The notes under the pieces are model-generated. The model had not been told where the DNA came from. It made no database searches and saw only the letters and a list, made by a program, of their open reading frames with translations. A stretch of DNA of 13,714 nt from DSSM01 sp964484125 (GTDB taxonomy: Bacteria > Bacteroidota > Ignavibacteria > Tepidaquicellales > Tepidaquicellaceae), in NCBI GenBank assembly GCA_964484125.1, contig CAZAEK010000033.1:1-13714 (forward strand), read 5' to 3'. Below are positions 6,862-13,714 of the stretch, in pieces. Position 1 is the stretch's first letter. Each line of letters opens with the position of its first letter. The translations under genes and the position numbers were made by a program.

Positions 6862-7979
6862 TTTGTTTTTCTGTACCTAAATACTGCAAGAGCGATAATT
6901 AAAAAAGCAAATACAGATAATACAGTAAATTGCTCTGCAAGTTCCCTGAACCCTGAACCTTTTAACAATATCATTCTTATTGCTTTACTGAAATGAGATA
7001 TAGGATTCAGATAAGTTAATCGCTGAGCCCAGTCCGGCATTGATTCTACAGCAGTAAAGATACCTCCGAGCAAAATAAATATTACCATTATAAACCATGC
7101 TATGAACATCGCCTGCTGCTGTGTTTCAGTTACAGTTGATATAAACAAACCGATACCAAGCATTGAAATCAGATATATTGATGCTAAAGAAAATAATACT
7201 AAAGGACTTCCGAGAACAGGAATTCCATAAATTATTTTTCCAATCAATAGTCCAAATGCAAGCTCAAACAAACCTATTATCCAGAACGGGAAAAGCTTTC
7301 CGGTAATGAACTGATATTTTTTTATAGGTGTTACGTTTAACTGTTCAATGGTACCAATTTCTTTTTCTCTTGCAATATTCATTCCAGTTAAAAATGTTCC
7401 AATCATTGTTACAAGTGCAACAAGTATTCCCGGTACCATATAAGTTTTATAATTTAATTCAGGATTATACCAGTTTCTGAAATTTACATTAATCAAAGGC
7501 GGCATATTCATTGAACTGCCTGATGGAATATATTCAGTTATTATATCCTGATTAAACTGCTGAATAATATTTGATGAGTAATTATTTATTAATCCGGCTG
7601 CGGCTCCGTCTTCTGCATTTATCAATAACTGCATTTTTGATTTTCCTTCCCTCCTGAAATCTTTTTCAAAATTTTCCGGGATGTAAAGTATAAGTTTCCA
7701 TTCATTTGTATTAAAACCTTTAATTGCCTCGTTTGTAGAATATTTATTTCCCTTTAAAATAAAGTATCCGTTTTGACGGAATCTTTCAGCTAAATCCCTT
7801 GAAAATGTTGACTGATCCAGGTCAACGAGACAATAATTTATGTTTTTGATTTCGTAAGTTGCTGCATTTGAAAGTATAAGCAATTGTATTATTGGCATTA
7901 CAAATATTAACGGCAACATTGATTTATTCCGGAATATCTGCAAAAATTCTTTCTTAAGAATATGTAATATAGTATTCAT
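6858..7979 (-). CDS. ABC-2 type permease, YbhR/YbhS-like (second of pair)
   Basis: 373-residue inner membrane subunit of the efflux ABC transporter. The topology is that of the ABC-2 family: a first membrane segment (about 20-40), a large extracytoplasmic domain (41-178), then five segments (about 181-203, 228-250, 260-282, 290-310, 352-367). The conserved coupling motif AREKEIGTIE (203-212) follows the second segment. It is paralogous to the gene just upstream, with which it should form the heterodimeric membrane core. Last gene of the tetR-led operon; its ATG shares one base with the upstream stop (TAATG), which suggests translational coupling. It ends four bases inside the convergent glycosyltransferase gene, with no space for a separate terminator. 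Confidence 0.92.
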   Translation of the reverse strand: MNTILHILKKEFLQIFRNKSMLPLIFVMPIIQLLILSNAATYEIKNINYCLVDLDQSTFSRDLAERFRQNGYFILKGNKYSTNEAIKGFNTNEWKLILYIPENFEKDFRREGKSKMQLLINAEDGAAAGLINNYSSNIIQQFNQDIITEYIPSGSSMNMPPLINVNFRNWYNPELNYKTYMVPGILVALVTMIGTFLTGMNIAREKEIGTIEQLNVTPIKKYQFITGKLFPFWIIGLFELAFGLLIGKIIYGIPVLGSPLVLFSLASIYLISMLGIGLFISTVTETQQQAMFIAWFIMVIFILLGGIFTAVESMPDWAQRLTYLNPISHFSKAIRMILLKGSGFRELAEQFTVLSVFAFLIIALAVFRYRKTN

Positions 7980-9085
7980 TATAATAATCTGATTTTGAAT
8001 TTCTTAATACTAAGTATAATAAAAAATAATGTCATTCCCGCAAGTATAAATGTTTCTTTCCATATATATTCAAACCCGGCACCTTTAAGCATTACGGATT
8101 TAACAATAATCACATACCATTTTGCGGGTAATATATGACTGAACCATTGCAATACAACCGGCATATTTTCTATCGGAAAAACATATCCTGAGAGCATAAC
8201 AGTTGGCAACATTAAACCAGCAAGTGAAATCATCATTGCTGTTTGCTGGTCGCTTACAATTGTTGATATTAAAATTCCCAGAGACAGTGCAGTTATTACA
8301 AATAATATTGTCTCACCTATTAAAAGTAAATTGCTCCCAGCAACAGGAACCCCGAATACATTAACAGAGATTAACAGGATTACAGCGGCATTTATAATTC
8401 CAAGAATAAGATATGGAATTACTTTCCCGATTATTATCATCAAAGGGTTAAGAGGTGATACTAATAATATCTCCATTGTTCCGAGCTCTTTTTCTCTTGT
8501 TATTGAAATAGAAGTCATTAGTGCTGAAACAAGCATTAAAATAATTGCCATAATTCCCGGCACGAACATATATACGCTTTTTAGTTCCGGATTGTATCTC
8601 ATCTTAACTTCAGTTGTAATCGCAGGCGGATTTGAATATTCAGCGGAAATTTCCTTTTGATAATCTTTAAGAATTGAATTGGTATAATTCATAACCATAT
8701 TTGCAAGATTTGCATCTGAGGCATCAAGTATCAGTTGAATATTTGCTTTTCCGGTTTTATAAAGATTTTCCGAAAAGTTCTGTTCGAAAATAATTATTTC
8801 TTTTATAGTTCCTTTTTTAAATTCTTCTTCAAGCTGTTTATCATTAAACAAATTATCCGATAAGATAAAATATCCCGATGAAAGAATTTTATTACTTATC
8901 TCCTGAGTTACATTATCCCTGCTGTAATCGAGTATCGCAATTTTTGTATCTCTGATTTCATTCCTGATTGCGAATCCAAAAAGTAAAACCTGAGCTACAG
9001 GCATACCAAAAAGGATTAACATTGTGCGGTAATCCCTGAAAATGTGATAAAACTCTTTAACCAGAAAACCAAAAAATCTTTTCAT
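7979..9085 (-). CDS. ABC-2 type permease, YbhS/YbhR-like (first of pair)
   Basis: 368-residue inner membrane subunit. It has membrane segments at about 21-40, 172-193, 218-243, 255-277, 283-305 and 345-361, with a large extracytoplasmic domain between the first two. The motif TREKELGTMEILLVSP (196-211) is characteristic of ABC-2 permeases that work with DrrA/YbhF-type ATPases. Together with the following paralogue it would form the channel that passes substrate to the HlyD-type adaptor and TolC. The gene starts one base after the ATPase stop codon and overlaps the next gene by one base. Substrate unknown; hydrophobic drugs, cations and membrane components have been proposed for relatives. Confidence 0.92.
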   Translation of the reverse strand: MKRFFGFLVKEFYHIFRDYRTMLILFGMPVAQVLLFGFAIRNEIRDTKIAILDYSRDNVTQEISNKILSSGYFILSDNLFNDKQLEEEFKKGTIKEIIIFEQNFSENLYKTGKANIQLILDASDANLANMVMNYTNSILKDYQKEISAEYSNPPAITTEVKMRYNPELKSVYMFVPGIMAIILMLVSALMTSISITREKELGTMEILLVSPLNPLMIIIGKVIPYLILGIINAAVILLISVNVFGVPVAGSNLLLIGETILFVITALSLGILISTIVSDQQTAMMISLAGLMLPTVMLSGYVFPIENMPVVLQWFSHILPAKWYVIIVKSVMLKGAGFEYIWKETFILAGMTLFFIILSIKKFKIRLL

Positions 9086-9086
9086 T

Positions 9087-9815
9087 TTAATTTCTTGCTA
9101 TTTTGACAAATACTTCATGCATAGATGAGGCATTGAATTTTTCTTTTAATTTTGAAGGTGTATCAAGAGCCGCAATTCTGCCGTCAACCATCATCGAAAC
9201 TCTTCCGCAGTATTCAGCTTCATCCATATAATGCGTTGTAACAAAAACCGTTGTTCCATCTTCAGCCGCTTTGTATATCAAAGTCCAGAACTGACGCCGC
9301 ATCAAAGGGTCAACTCCGCCCGTCGGTTCATCAAGAAATACTATTTTCGGCTCGTGTATAATTGCTGTCATAAATGCGAGTTTCTGTTTCCATCCAAGCG
9401 GAAGTGATTTTAATAATTTATTCTTCTCTTCTTCCATCTGAAGTGTTTCAAGAAAATATTTTGTTTTTTCCTTAATTACATTTTTTTTAAGTCCATATAC
9501 TCCGCCGTAAAATTCAATGTTTTCTGTTACTGTTAAATCTTCATATAACGAAAATCTCTGACTCATATATCCGATATTTTTTTTAATCTTTTCACTTTCT
9601 TTATAAATATCAAATCCTGCCACTTTTGCTTTTCCACTTGTTGGTGACTGCAATCCGCATAGCATTTTTATTGCAGTTGTTTTCCCAGCTCCGTTTGCTC
9701 CGAGAAAACCGAATATCTCTCCTCTACCAACCTCAAAAGATATTCCGTCAACTGCTGTAAATTTTCCGAATTTCTTAGTCAGATTTTCTGCTACTATAAT
9801 TTTTTCCCTATCCAT
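9087..9815 (-). CDS. ABC transporter ATPase with degenerate signature motif (YbhF second-half-like)
   Basis: 242-residue nucleotide-binding subunit. Walker A is GANGAGKTT (39-47), the Q-loop Gln is Gln86, Walker B is FLDEP (160-164), the D-loop is GGVDP, and the H-loop His is His195 in TTHYMDEAE. The signature is LPLGWKQ (138-144) instead of LSGGxxQ. The substitution resembles the second half of fused YbhF/RbbA ATPases. Its own Walker A/Q/H set is complete, so with the intact signature of the partner ATPase it should make the consensus hydrolysis site. It overlaps the upstream ATPase gene by eight bases, and a G-rich run (GGGA) lies just before its ATG. It drives the two ABC-2 permeases encoded immediately downstream. 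Confidence 0.93.
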   Translation of the reverse strand: MDREKIIVAENLTKKFGKFTAVDGISFEVGRGEIFGFLGANGAGKTTAIKMLCGLQSPTSGKAKVAGFDIYKESEKIKKNIGYMSQRFSLYEDLTVTENIEFYGGVYGLKKNVIKEKTKYFLETLQMEEEKNKLLKSLPLGWKQKLAFMTAIIHEPKIVFLDEPTGGVDPLMRRQFWTLIYKAAEDGTTVFVTTHYMDEAEYCGRVSMMVDGRIAALDTPSKLKEKFNASSMHEVFVKIARN

Positions 9816-10722
9816 TTTTTCCCATTAATTCTATAAAAATATCCTCAATATCAGGATTAATCTCTTTGTATTCAGTTTCACCGATGCCTTTCTCTGATAA
9901 ATATTTATTTAGTGCATCAATATTTTCATCACCATTTTTAAATGTATAATGAATATACTCGCCAAAAATATTTACTGAATCTGTTTTATCAAATTCATTT
10001 AATAACTTTATCAAACCATACATATTCGCCGATTTAATTGCATACATTTTTCTGTAATTTCTTTTTGTTAATTCTGCCGGTTTATCTATGTCAAGTATAA
10101 TTCCCTTTTGAATTAACGCAACTCTGTCGCATAGCTTTGCTTCGTTCATATAAGGAGTTGATACAAAAGTTGTAATTCCTTCTGATTTAAGATTTTCCAG
10201 CATTTCCCAGAACTCATCTCTTGAGACAGGATCAACTCCTGTTGTTGGTTCATCAAGTATCAATAATTTTGGTTTATGTATTAAGGCACAACATAGTGCA
10301 AGTTTCTGCTTCATTCCGCCTGAAAGTTTTCCGGCTCTGCGGTTTTTAAACGGCTCAAGGTATATATAAATATTTTTTATTAAATCATAATTTTGTTTTA
10401 ATGTTGTTCCGAATATCGTAGCAAAAAAATTAAGGTTTTCTTCAACGCTTAAATCCTGATAAAGGGAAAATCTTCCGGGCATATATCCAACTGATGAACG
10501 GATTTTCTTATAATCTTTTACAACATCATAACCAAGTACTTCCGCTGTTCCTTTATCTGGTATTATTAGAGATGTGAGAATACGTATCAGAGTGGTTTTA
10601 CCGGCACCATCCGGTCCGATTAATCCGAATAATTCGCCCGGATTAACTTCAAAATTAATCTCTTTCAGGGCTTCAATTTTGCCGTATGATTTCGATAAAT
10701 TATTTATATTTATTATACTCAT
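9808..10722 (-). CDS. ABC transporter ATPase with degenerate Q- and H-loops (YbhF first-half-like)
   Basis: 304-residue nucleotide-binding subunit. Walker A is GPDGAGKTT (36-44), the signature is a canonical LSGGMKQ (133-139), Walker B is LLILDEP (153-159) and the D-loop is TGVDP. Two catalytic-cycle residues are replaced: the Q-loop position is Gly83 (YMPGRFSLY) and the H-loop position is Pro190 (STPYMNEA). A C-terminal extension of about 80 residues follows the core. It resembles the first half of fused YbhF-type double ATPases, here encoded as a separate gene. It probably forms a heterodimer with the next gene product and contributes the working signature while its own site is slow or structural. 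It starts one base after the adaptor stop and overlaps the next gene by eight bases. Confidence 0.92.
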   Translation of the reverse strand: MSIININNLSKSYGKIEALKEINFEVNPGELFGLIGPDGAGKTTLIRILTSLIIPDKGTAEVLGYDVVKDYKKIRSSVGYMPGRFSLYQDLSVEENLNFFATIFGTTLKQNYDLIKNIYIYLEPFKNRRAGKLSGGMKQKLALCCALIHKPKLLILDEPTTGVDPVSRDEFWEMLENLKSEGITTFVSTPYMNEAKLCDRVALIQKGIILDIDKPAELTKRNYRKMYAIKSANMYGLIKLLNEFDKTDSVNIFGEYIHYTFKNGDENIDALNKYLSEKGIGETEYKEINPDIEDIFIELMGKNG

Positions 10723-10723
10723 T

Positions 10724-11614
10724 TTATTTGAAAATTACTTCTCCCGGCATTCCGATTTTTAAAGTTCCGTCGTTGACAACTTTTATCTTTACTGCATAAA
10801 CTAAATTTACTCTTTCCTCTTTTGTCTGAATAATCTTAGGAGTAAACTCAGATTTCGATGAAATCCAGCTTATTGTACCTTCAAGTTCACGGTATCCATC
10901 CTTACCTTTATCAATTAAAACTTTTACTCTCTGACCAATTTTTATCTCAGGTAATTGATCGCCACTGACGAAAACCCTTAAATTCATATTGGATAAATCA
11001 GCAATTTTATATAACTGCTTACCAAAATTTACTATCTCTCCGGGCTCTGCGAGCTTCATTAATACTGTACCCCTGACCGGATTCTTTATTATACTTTTTT
11101 CTATCTGGTCATCTATCTGCTGAACCTGTATGTCAAAATTTCCCAACTCACTTCTTGCAGTATTATTCTGTGTTAACACCATTTCTACCTGCTTTTGAAG
11201 TGTGTTTATTGTTCCGTTTATATCATCAAGTTGCTTTTGTGATGCGGCGTTATCTTTTAATAAATTTTCAATTCTGTTTTTTTCAATAAGAGCAGTCCGT
11301 ATTTGTTCCCTGTAAACCTCTGCCTGAGAATTTATGTTTCCAAATTTTGTACCTGTTACTTTTTTCTGAGAATATATTTGTTTTTTCTTAAGATATAACT
11401 GCATTGTATCTATAAATCCAACCTGTACTCCCTCCTCAAGATTCATACCCTCCTCAACATTCAGACTTAATAATTTCCCGCTGCTTTCTGCTGATACTAT
11501 AGTTTCCGTTGCTTCAAAATTTCCAAAAGCATCAGATTTAATTTCTTCATCAGCACATGATTGAAATAAAACAGTTGCAGTAATAACAAATAAAATTGAA
11601 GTTAAAATTTTCAT
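10724..11614 (-). CDS. HlyD-family periplasmic adaptor lipoprotein (YbhG/YhiI-like)
   Basis: 296-residue membrane fusion protein linking the inner membrane ABC transporter to TolC. A signal peptide with a relaxed lipobox (LFQSC, Cys20) predicts a lipoprotein. The two half-lipoyl motifs are at about 37-70 and 175-206, flanking a coiled-coil hairpin (about 75-173). The hairpin tip carries Arg114, Leu118 and Ser125, which fit the RxxxLxxxxxxS motif used by adaptors to dock on TolC. A beta-barrel domain follows to the C-terminus. An SD-like AGGA lies seven bases before the ATG, one of the few in the window. It is one base from both neighbours, which fits strict operon expression. Confidence 0.93.
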   Translation of the reverse strand: MKILTSILFVITATVLFQSCADEEIKSDAFGNFEATETIVSAESSGKLLSLNVEEGMNLEEGVQVGFIDTMQLYLKKKQIYSQKKVTGTKFGNINSQAEVYREQIRTALIEKNRIENLLKDNAASQKQLDDINGTINTLQKQVEMVLTQNNTARSELGNFDIQVQQIDDQIEKSIIKNPVRGTVLMKLAEPGEIVNFGKQLYKIADLSNMNLRVFVSGDQLPEIKIGQRVKVLIDKGKDGYRELEGTISWISSKSEFTPKIIQTKEERVNLVYAVKIKVVNDGTLKIGMPGEVIFK

Positions 11615-11615
11615 T

Positions 11616-12863
11616 TCAGTATCCTTTTGTTGTTAGATAATTAATTTTTGATTGAATTAACTGTAAGTAATGAGTTCTTTGTAATAATTTTGCCTGATTA
11701 AGATTATTAGTTTCAGTTATGTAAGTTGTACCTGTTATCGTACCGTTATCGAGCTGTGATTCAGTTACAGCGATAATTTTCGCTCTGATATTAATTATTT
11801 CCTCATCTTTTTTTAATAATTCTTCATATTTCAAAATATCAGATTTGAATTTGTTTAGTTTTACTCTGATATTCTTATTAAATGTCTCTTTTTCTTTTTT
11901 TATTATCTCTTTATTAATTTCATAAATCTGTTTTTCATTTTTTTCTTCGCCCCAGTCAAGAGGATTCCATTGGAAATTTAATCCAACAAAATAAAATGTC
12001 TCAAATTCATTTTTAAGCATGTTCAAAGCCGGTCTTCCATATCCTGCCTGTCCGAAAATGCTGACTTTCGGAAGTAATTTAGTCTCTGATAATTCTGATA
12101 AAGCATTAAATTGTATTTCCTTTAATTCAAATAATTTGTTTTCAGGCCTTAAAATTATTTCATCATCAATATTTCCCGGATTTGGAATTGAAAGTTCAGA
12201 ATCAGGTGATATTTCAACACCTGTCAACTCTGAGAGCATTGAATAACCTCCTCTTATATCGTCTTTAATTGAATTCATTTCCTGTTCAATTGTTGCAATC
12301 TGTGCCTGTAAGGGATAAATATTTCCCGGTGGAATAGAACCATTTCTAATTTTAGATTCTAATTCAAGAATTTTATTTTCAATATCTCTTTTATAGACTT
12401 CATTAATCTTAAATTTCTCTTTAAGAAGTAATATTGAAAAATAAATGTCATTTACTTTTTGTTTAAGTGCATATAATTCTACAAATATTTTTTGTCTGTC
12501 AATATCAAGTTGTTTTAATTCCACCTCTTCACGTGAAGATGTCAGTCCGCCGTCATATATTAACTGTTTTATATCAATACTAAGTTTATACATATCTTTA
12601 TTCATTTTCGGCGCACTGAAAAATGGATTGCTAATCTGAAGCCCTGTTACATCTGACTGATATGATGCCTGACCATTTAGTGTCAATTTAGGCAGGAAAT
12701 TGATACCGAGATTTTTATTTCTTAATTTAGTACTACTCTCATAAAGCTCAATTGCCTTTGCATTTGGGTGATTCAATTCTGCCTTGCTATAACAGTATTC
12801 AAGAGTTAGAGAGTCATTTGGACTGCCTGTTATAAGAGTCGTTATTAAAAGTAATATTTTCAT
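11616..12863 (-). CDS. TolC-family outer membrane efflux channel
   Basis: 415-residue protein with a short signal peptide (basic Lys2, hydrophobic 3-12) and the repeated alpha-helical/beta-strand pattern of outer membrane efflux proteins. The first half has LPKLTLNGQASYQ (57-69) and the second half a matching LPKVSIFGQAGYG, the transmembrane beta strands of the two internal repeats. Long amphipathic helices rich in Glu, Lys and Asn separate them. The length is slightly below that of E. coli TolC. It sits between the regulator and the adaptor, one base from the adaptor gene. Unlike E. coli ybhGFSR, this operon therefore carries its own outer membrane exit channel. Confidence 0.9.
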   Translation of the reverse strand: MKILLLITTLITGSPNDSLTLEYCYSKAELNHPNAKAIELYESSTKLRNKNLGINFLPKLTLNGQASYQSDVTGLQISNPFFSAPKMNKDMYKLSIDIKQLIYDGGLTSSREEVELKQLDIDRQKIFVELYALKQKVNDIYFSILLLKEKFKINEVYKRDIENKILELESKIRNGSIPPGNIYPLQAQIATIEQEMNSIKDDIRGGYSMLSELTGVEISPDSELSIPNPGNIDDEIILRPENKLFELKEIQFNALSELSETKLLPKVSIFGQAGYGRPALNMLKNEFETFYFVGLNFQWNPLDWGEEKNEKQIYEINKEIIKKEKETFNKNIRVKLNKFKSDILKYEELLKKDEEIINIRAKIIAVTESQLDNGTITGTTYITETNNLNQAKLLQRTHYLQLIQSKINYLTTKGY

Positions 12864-12879
12864 TATATATTATCCCTGA

Positions 12880-13506
12880 TTATTTTTTTAATGAAATTGA
12901 ATTAATTATAAAATCTGCAACTTCATATTCACGTTTTTCAAGAAATGTATTGTATTCATCTTCTGTTAAATTGTATATTCCTTTCACTACAGGTTTCGCT
13001 ACAATCGGAAATACGCATAAAGCGATTATATTTACTAATAGCATTAACGGTTCTATTTCTATTATTTCCCCTTTCTCTATTGCTTTATTTATATCATCAT
13101 AAAATATTTTTGGGAATTCTATACCATTATCAAAAAATAATTCCCTGAACTTGTCTGGATGATGTGTAATCTCATTTAATACAAACCCGGGCAGATAAGG
13201 ATTTTCTTTTAATATTCCAATATATTCCTTAACAAATATCCTTATCTTATCAAATAGAGGTATTTCATAAGAAAGTATTTGTACAATTATTGGAAATATC
13301 CTCCCAACAGCTTCGCTGAAGACTGCCTGAAATAACTGGTCTTTATTTCTGTAATAATAATGAAGCATTGCCTTATTTATGCCGGCTTCGTCTGCAATTT
13401 CCTGCATTCTCGCTCCTGCTAAACCTTTTATCTGAAATATCTTTCTGGCAGCATTTAAAATTTTGGCTTCTGTACCAGCTTCTCTTTGTTTATTTTGACT
13501 AACCAT
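12880..13506 (-). CDS. TetR/AcrR-family transcriptional regulator (CecR-like position)
   Basis: 208 residues. The N-terminal TetR helix-turn-helix is clear (about 15-62): ILNAARKIF, then MQEIADEAGINKAMLHYYY and RNKDQLF. The C-terminal ligand-binding domain (about 75-205) is helical and diverged, so the inducer cannot be predicted. It is first in the efflux operon, 16 bases before the TolC gene, in the same place as cecR (ybiH) before ybhGFSR in E. coli. Its own start codon lies inside one of two matching palindromes, so it most likely represses its own operon until a ligand binds. The ATG at 13506 follows an A-rich leader with no Shine-Dalgarno sequence and precedes the HTH by the usual distance. 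Confidence 0.92.
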   Translation of the reverse strand: MVSQNKQREAGTEAKILNAARKIFQIKGLAGARMQEIADEAGINKAMLHYYYRNKDQLFQAVFSEAVGRIFPIIVQILSYEIPLFDKIRIFVKEYIGILKENPYLPGFVLNEITHHPDKFRELFFDNGIEFPKIFYDDINKAIEKGEIIEIEPLMLLVNIIALCVFPIVAKPVVKGIYNLTEDEYNTFLEKREYEVADFIINSISLKK

Positions 13507-13512
13507 TTAGTT
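13498..13512. promoter_or_regulatory. Candidate TetR operator 1, over the tetR start codon
   Basis: ACTAACCATTTAGTT is a near-palindrome (arms ACTAA/TTAGT around CCAT) and is identical over 15 bases to the centre of the larger palindrome at 13528-13549. The CAT in its middle is the tetR start codon on the minus strand. A repressor bound here would block transcript elongation or leader use. Confidence 0.7.
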
Positions 13513-13527
13513 TAACTATTTATTTAG

Positions 13528-13549
13528 ATTAACTAACCATTTAGTTAAT
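13528..13549. promoter_or_regulatory. Candidate TetR operator 2, upstream of tetR
   Basis: A perfect inverted repeat with 9-bp arms (ATTAACTAA and TTAGTTAAT) around the 4-base centre CCAT. Size and composition are typical of TetR-family operators. Its centre is 34 bases from that of operator 1, about three helical turns, which could allow paired dimers on one face. It lies 22 bases upstream of the tetR start, where the promoter or 5' leader is expected. Confidence 0.78.
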
Positions 13550-13614
13550 ACAAAAATGGTAATATATTTGTTCAAAGTCAAGACATTTTTTCCTTCACTT
13601 GGCAAAAATTACCA

Positions 13615-13714
13615 GACTCCGTAGGGGTCGAATGCTTGTAGAAATTTTAAATTCCAGCATTCGGGATAAAGGCAGATTTTTTTTACATTCCATTTTCTAC
13701 ATACGTTGCACCCC
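13615..13714. repeat. REP-like palindromic element pair at the right edge
   Basis: A hairpin at 13615-13629 (GACTCC/GGGGTC, loop GTA) is followed by GAATGCTTGTAGAAA (13630-13644), matching the elements at 4261-4526. A second tail in opposite orientation (TTTCTACATACG, 13694-13705) runs into a C-run cut by the window edge, probably a facing hairpin. Between them an inverted pair GAATGC/GCATTC (13630-13635 and 13657-13662) is visible. The stretch 13550-13614 holds no gene and presumably contains the tetR promoter. Confidence 0.7.

Noticed and set aside
8331..8660. Plus-strand reading frame of 109 codons
   Set aside because: It is antisense to the membrane segments of the first ABC-2 permease; its hydrophobic composition mirrors the opposite strand.
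9808..10722. Inactive or decaying ATPase because of H-loop Pro190 and Q-loop Gly83
   Set aside because: The frame, Walker motifs and signature are intact, and the losses are matched by a complementary signature change in the partner, which indicates functional asymmetry rather than decay.
10724..12863. RND efflux system suggested by adaptor plus TolC
   Set aside because: No RND pump gene is present; the next four genes are two ABC ATPases and two ABC-2 permeases, and the adaptor is of the HlyD/YbhG type.
13553..13581. Sigma-70-like promoter for tetR (minus-strand TTGACT at 13581-13576)
   Set aside because: The -35-like box is good, but at normal spacing the -10 is only CATTTT, and a Bacteroidota-type TAnnTTTG box at correct distance is not present either.

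Overview
The window is AT-rich, and nearly all its genes lack Shine-Dalgarno sequences. Starts instead follow A/T-rich leaders, two genes start with TTG, and short palindromic repeats are scattered between genes. Together with the gene content, this suggests a fermentative or facultatively anaerobic bacterium of the Bacteroidota/Ignavibacteriota/Chlorobiota (FCB) group, possibly Ignavibacteria. That placement is inference; there is no rRNA or tRNA here.

Left part (1-6861, all + strand): hydA encodes a complete M3-type [FeFe]-hydrogenase catalytic subunit with all H-cluster and proton-path residues. Twelve bases later comes a soluble fusion protein in which a second, diverged H-cluster-like domain is joined to a histidine kinase (a HydS-like redox or H2 sensor). 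A single-domain response regulator follows. After a 310-bp repeat-rich gap come a REC-PAS-histidine kinase and a family 2 glycosyltransferase. The first three genes look like one enzyme-plus-sensor operon. None of the signalling proteins has a DNA-binding output domain.

Right part (13506-6858, all - strand): a tightly packed seven-gene operon encodes, in order, a TetR regulator, a TolC-like outer membrane channel, an HlyD-type lipoprotein adaptor, two ABC ATPases and two ABC-2 permeases. This is a complete tripartite efflux system of the E. coli cecR-ybhGFSR type, but with the double ATPase split into two genes and its own TolC included. The two ATPases are complementarily degenerate, so one composite ATP site should be consensus and the other non-consensus. 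Two copies of a TetR-type palindrome lie at the start of tetR, which implies autoregulation. The two halves of the window converge with a 4-bp overlap of stop codons at 6858-6861.

Non-coding structure: two 9-bp tandem arrays run straight into the start codons of hydA and of the REC-PAS-kinase gene in exactly the same phase. A family of hairpins followed by a conserved GTAGAAA tail (REP-like) fills 4261-4526 and recurs at the right end (13615-13714). These repeats are the least explained features in the window.
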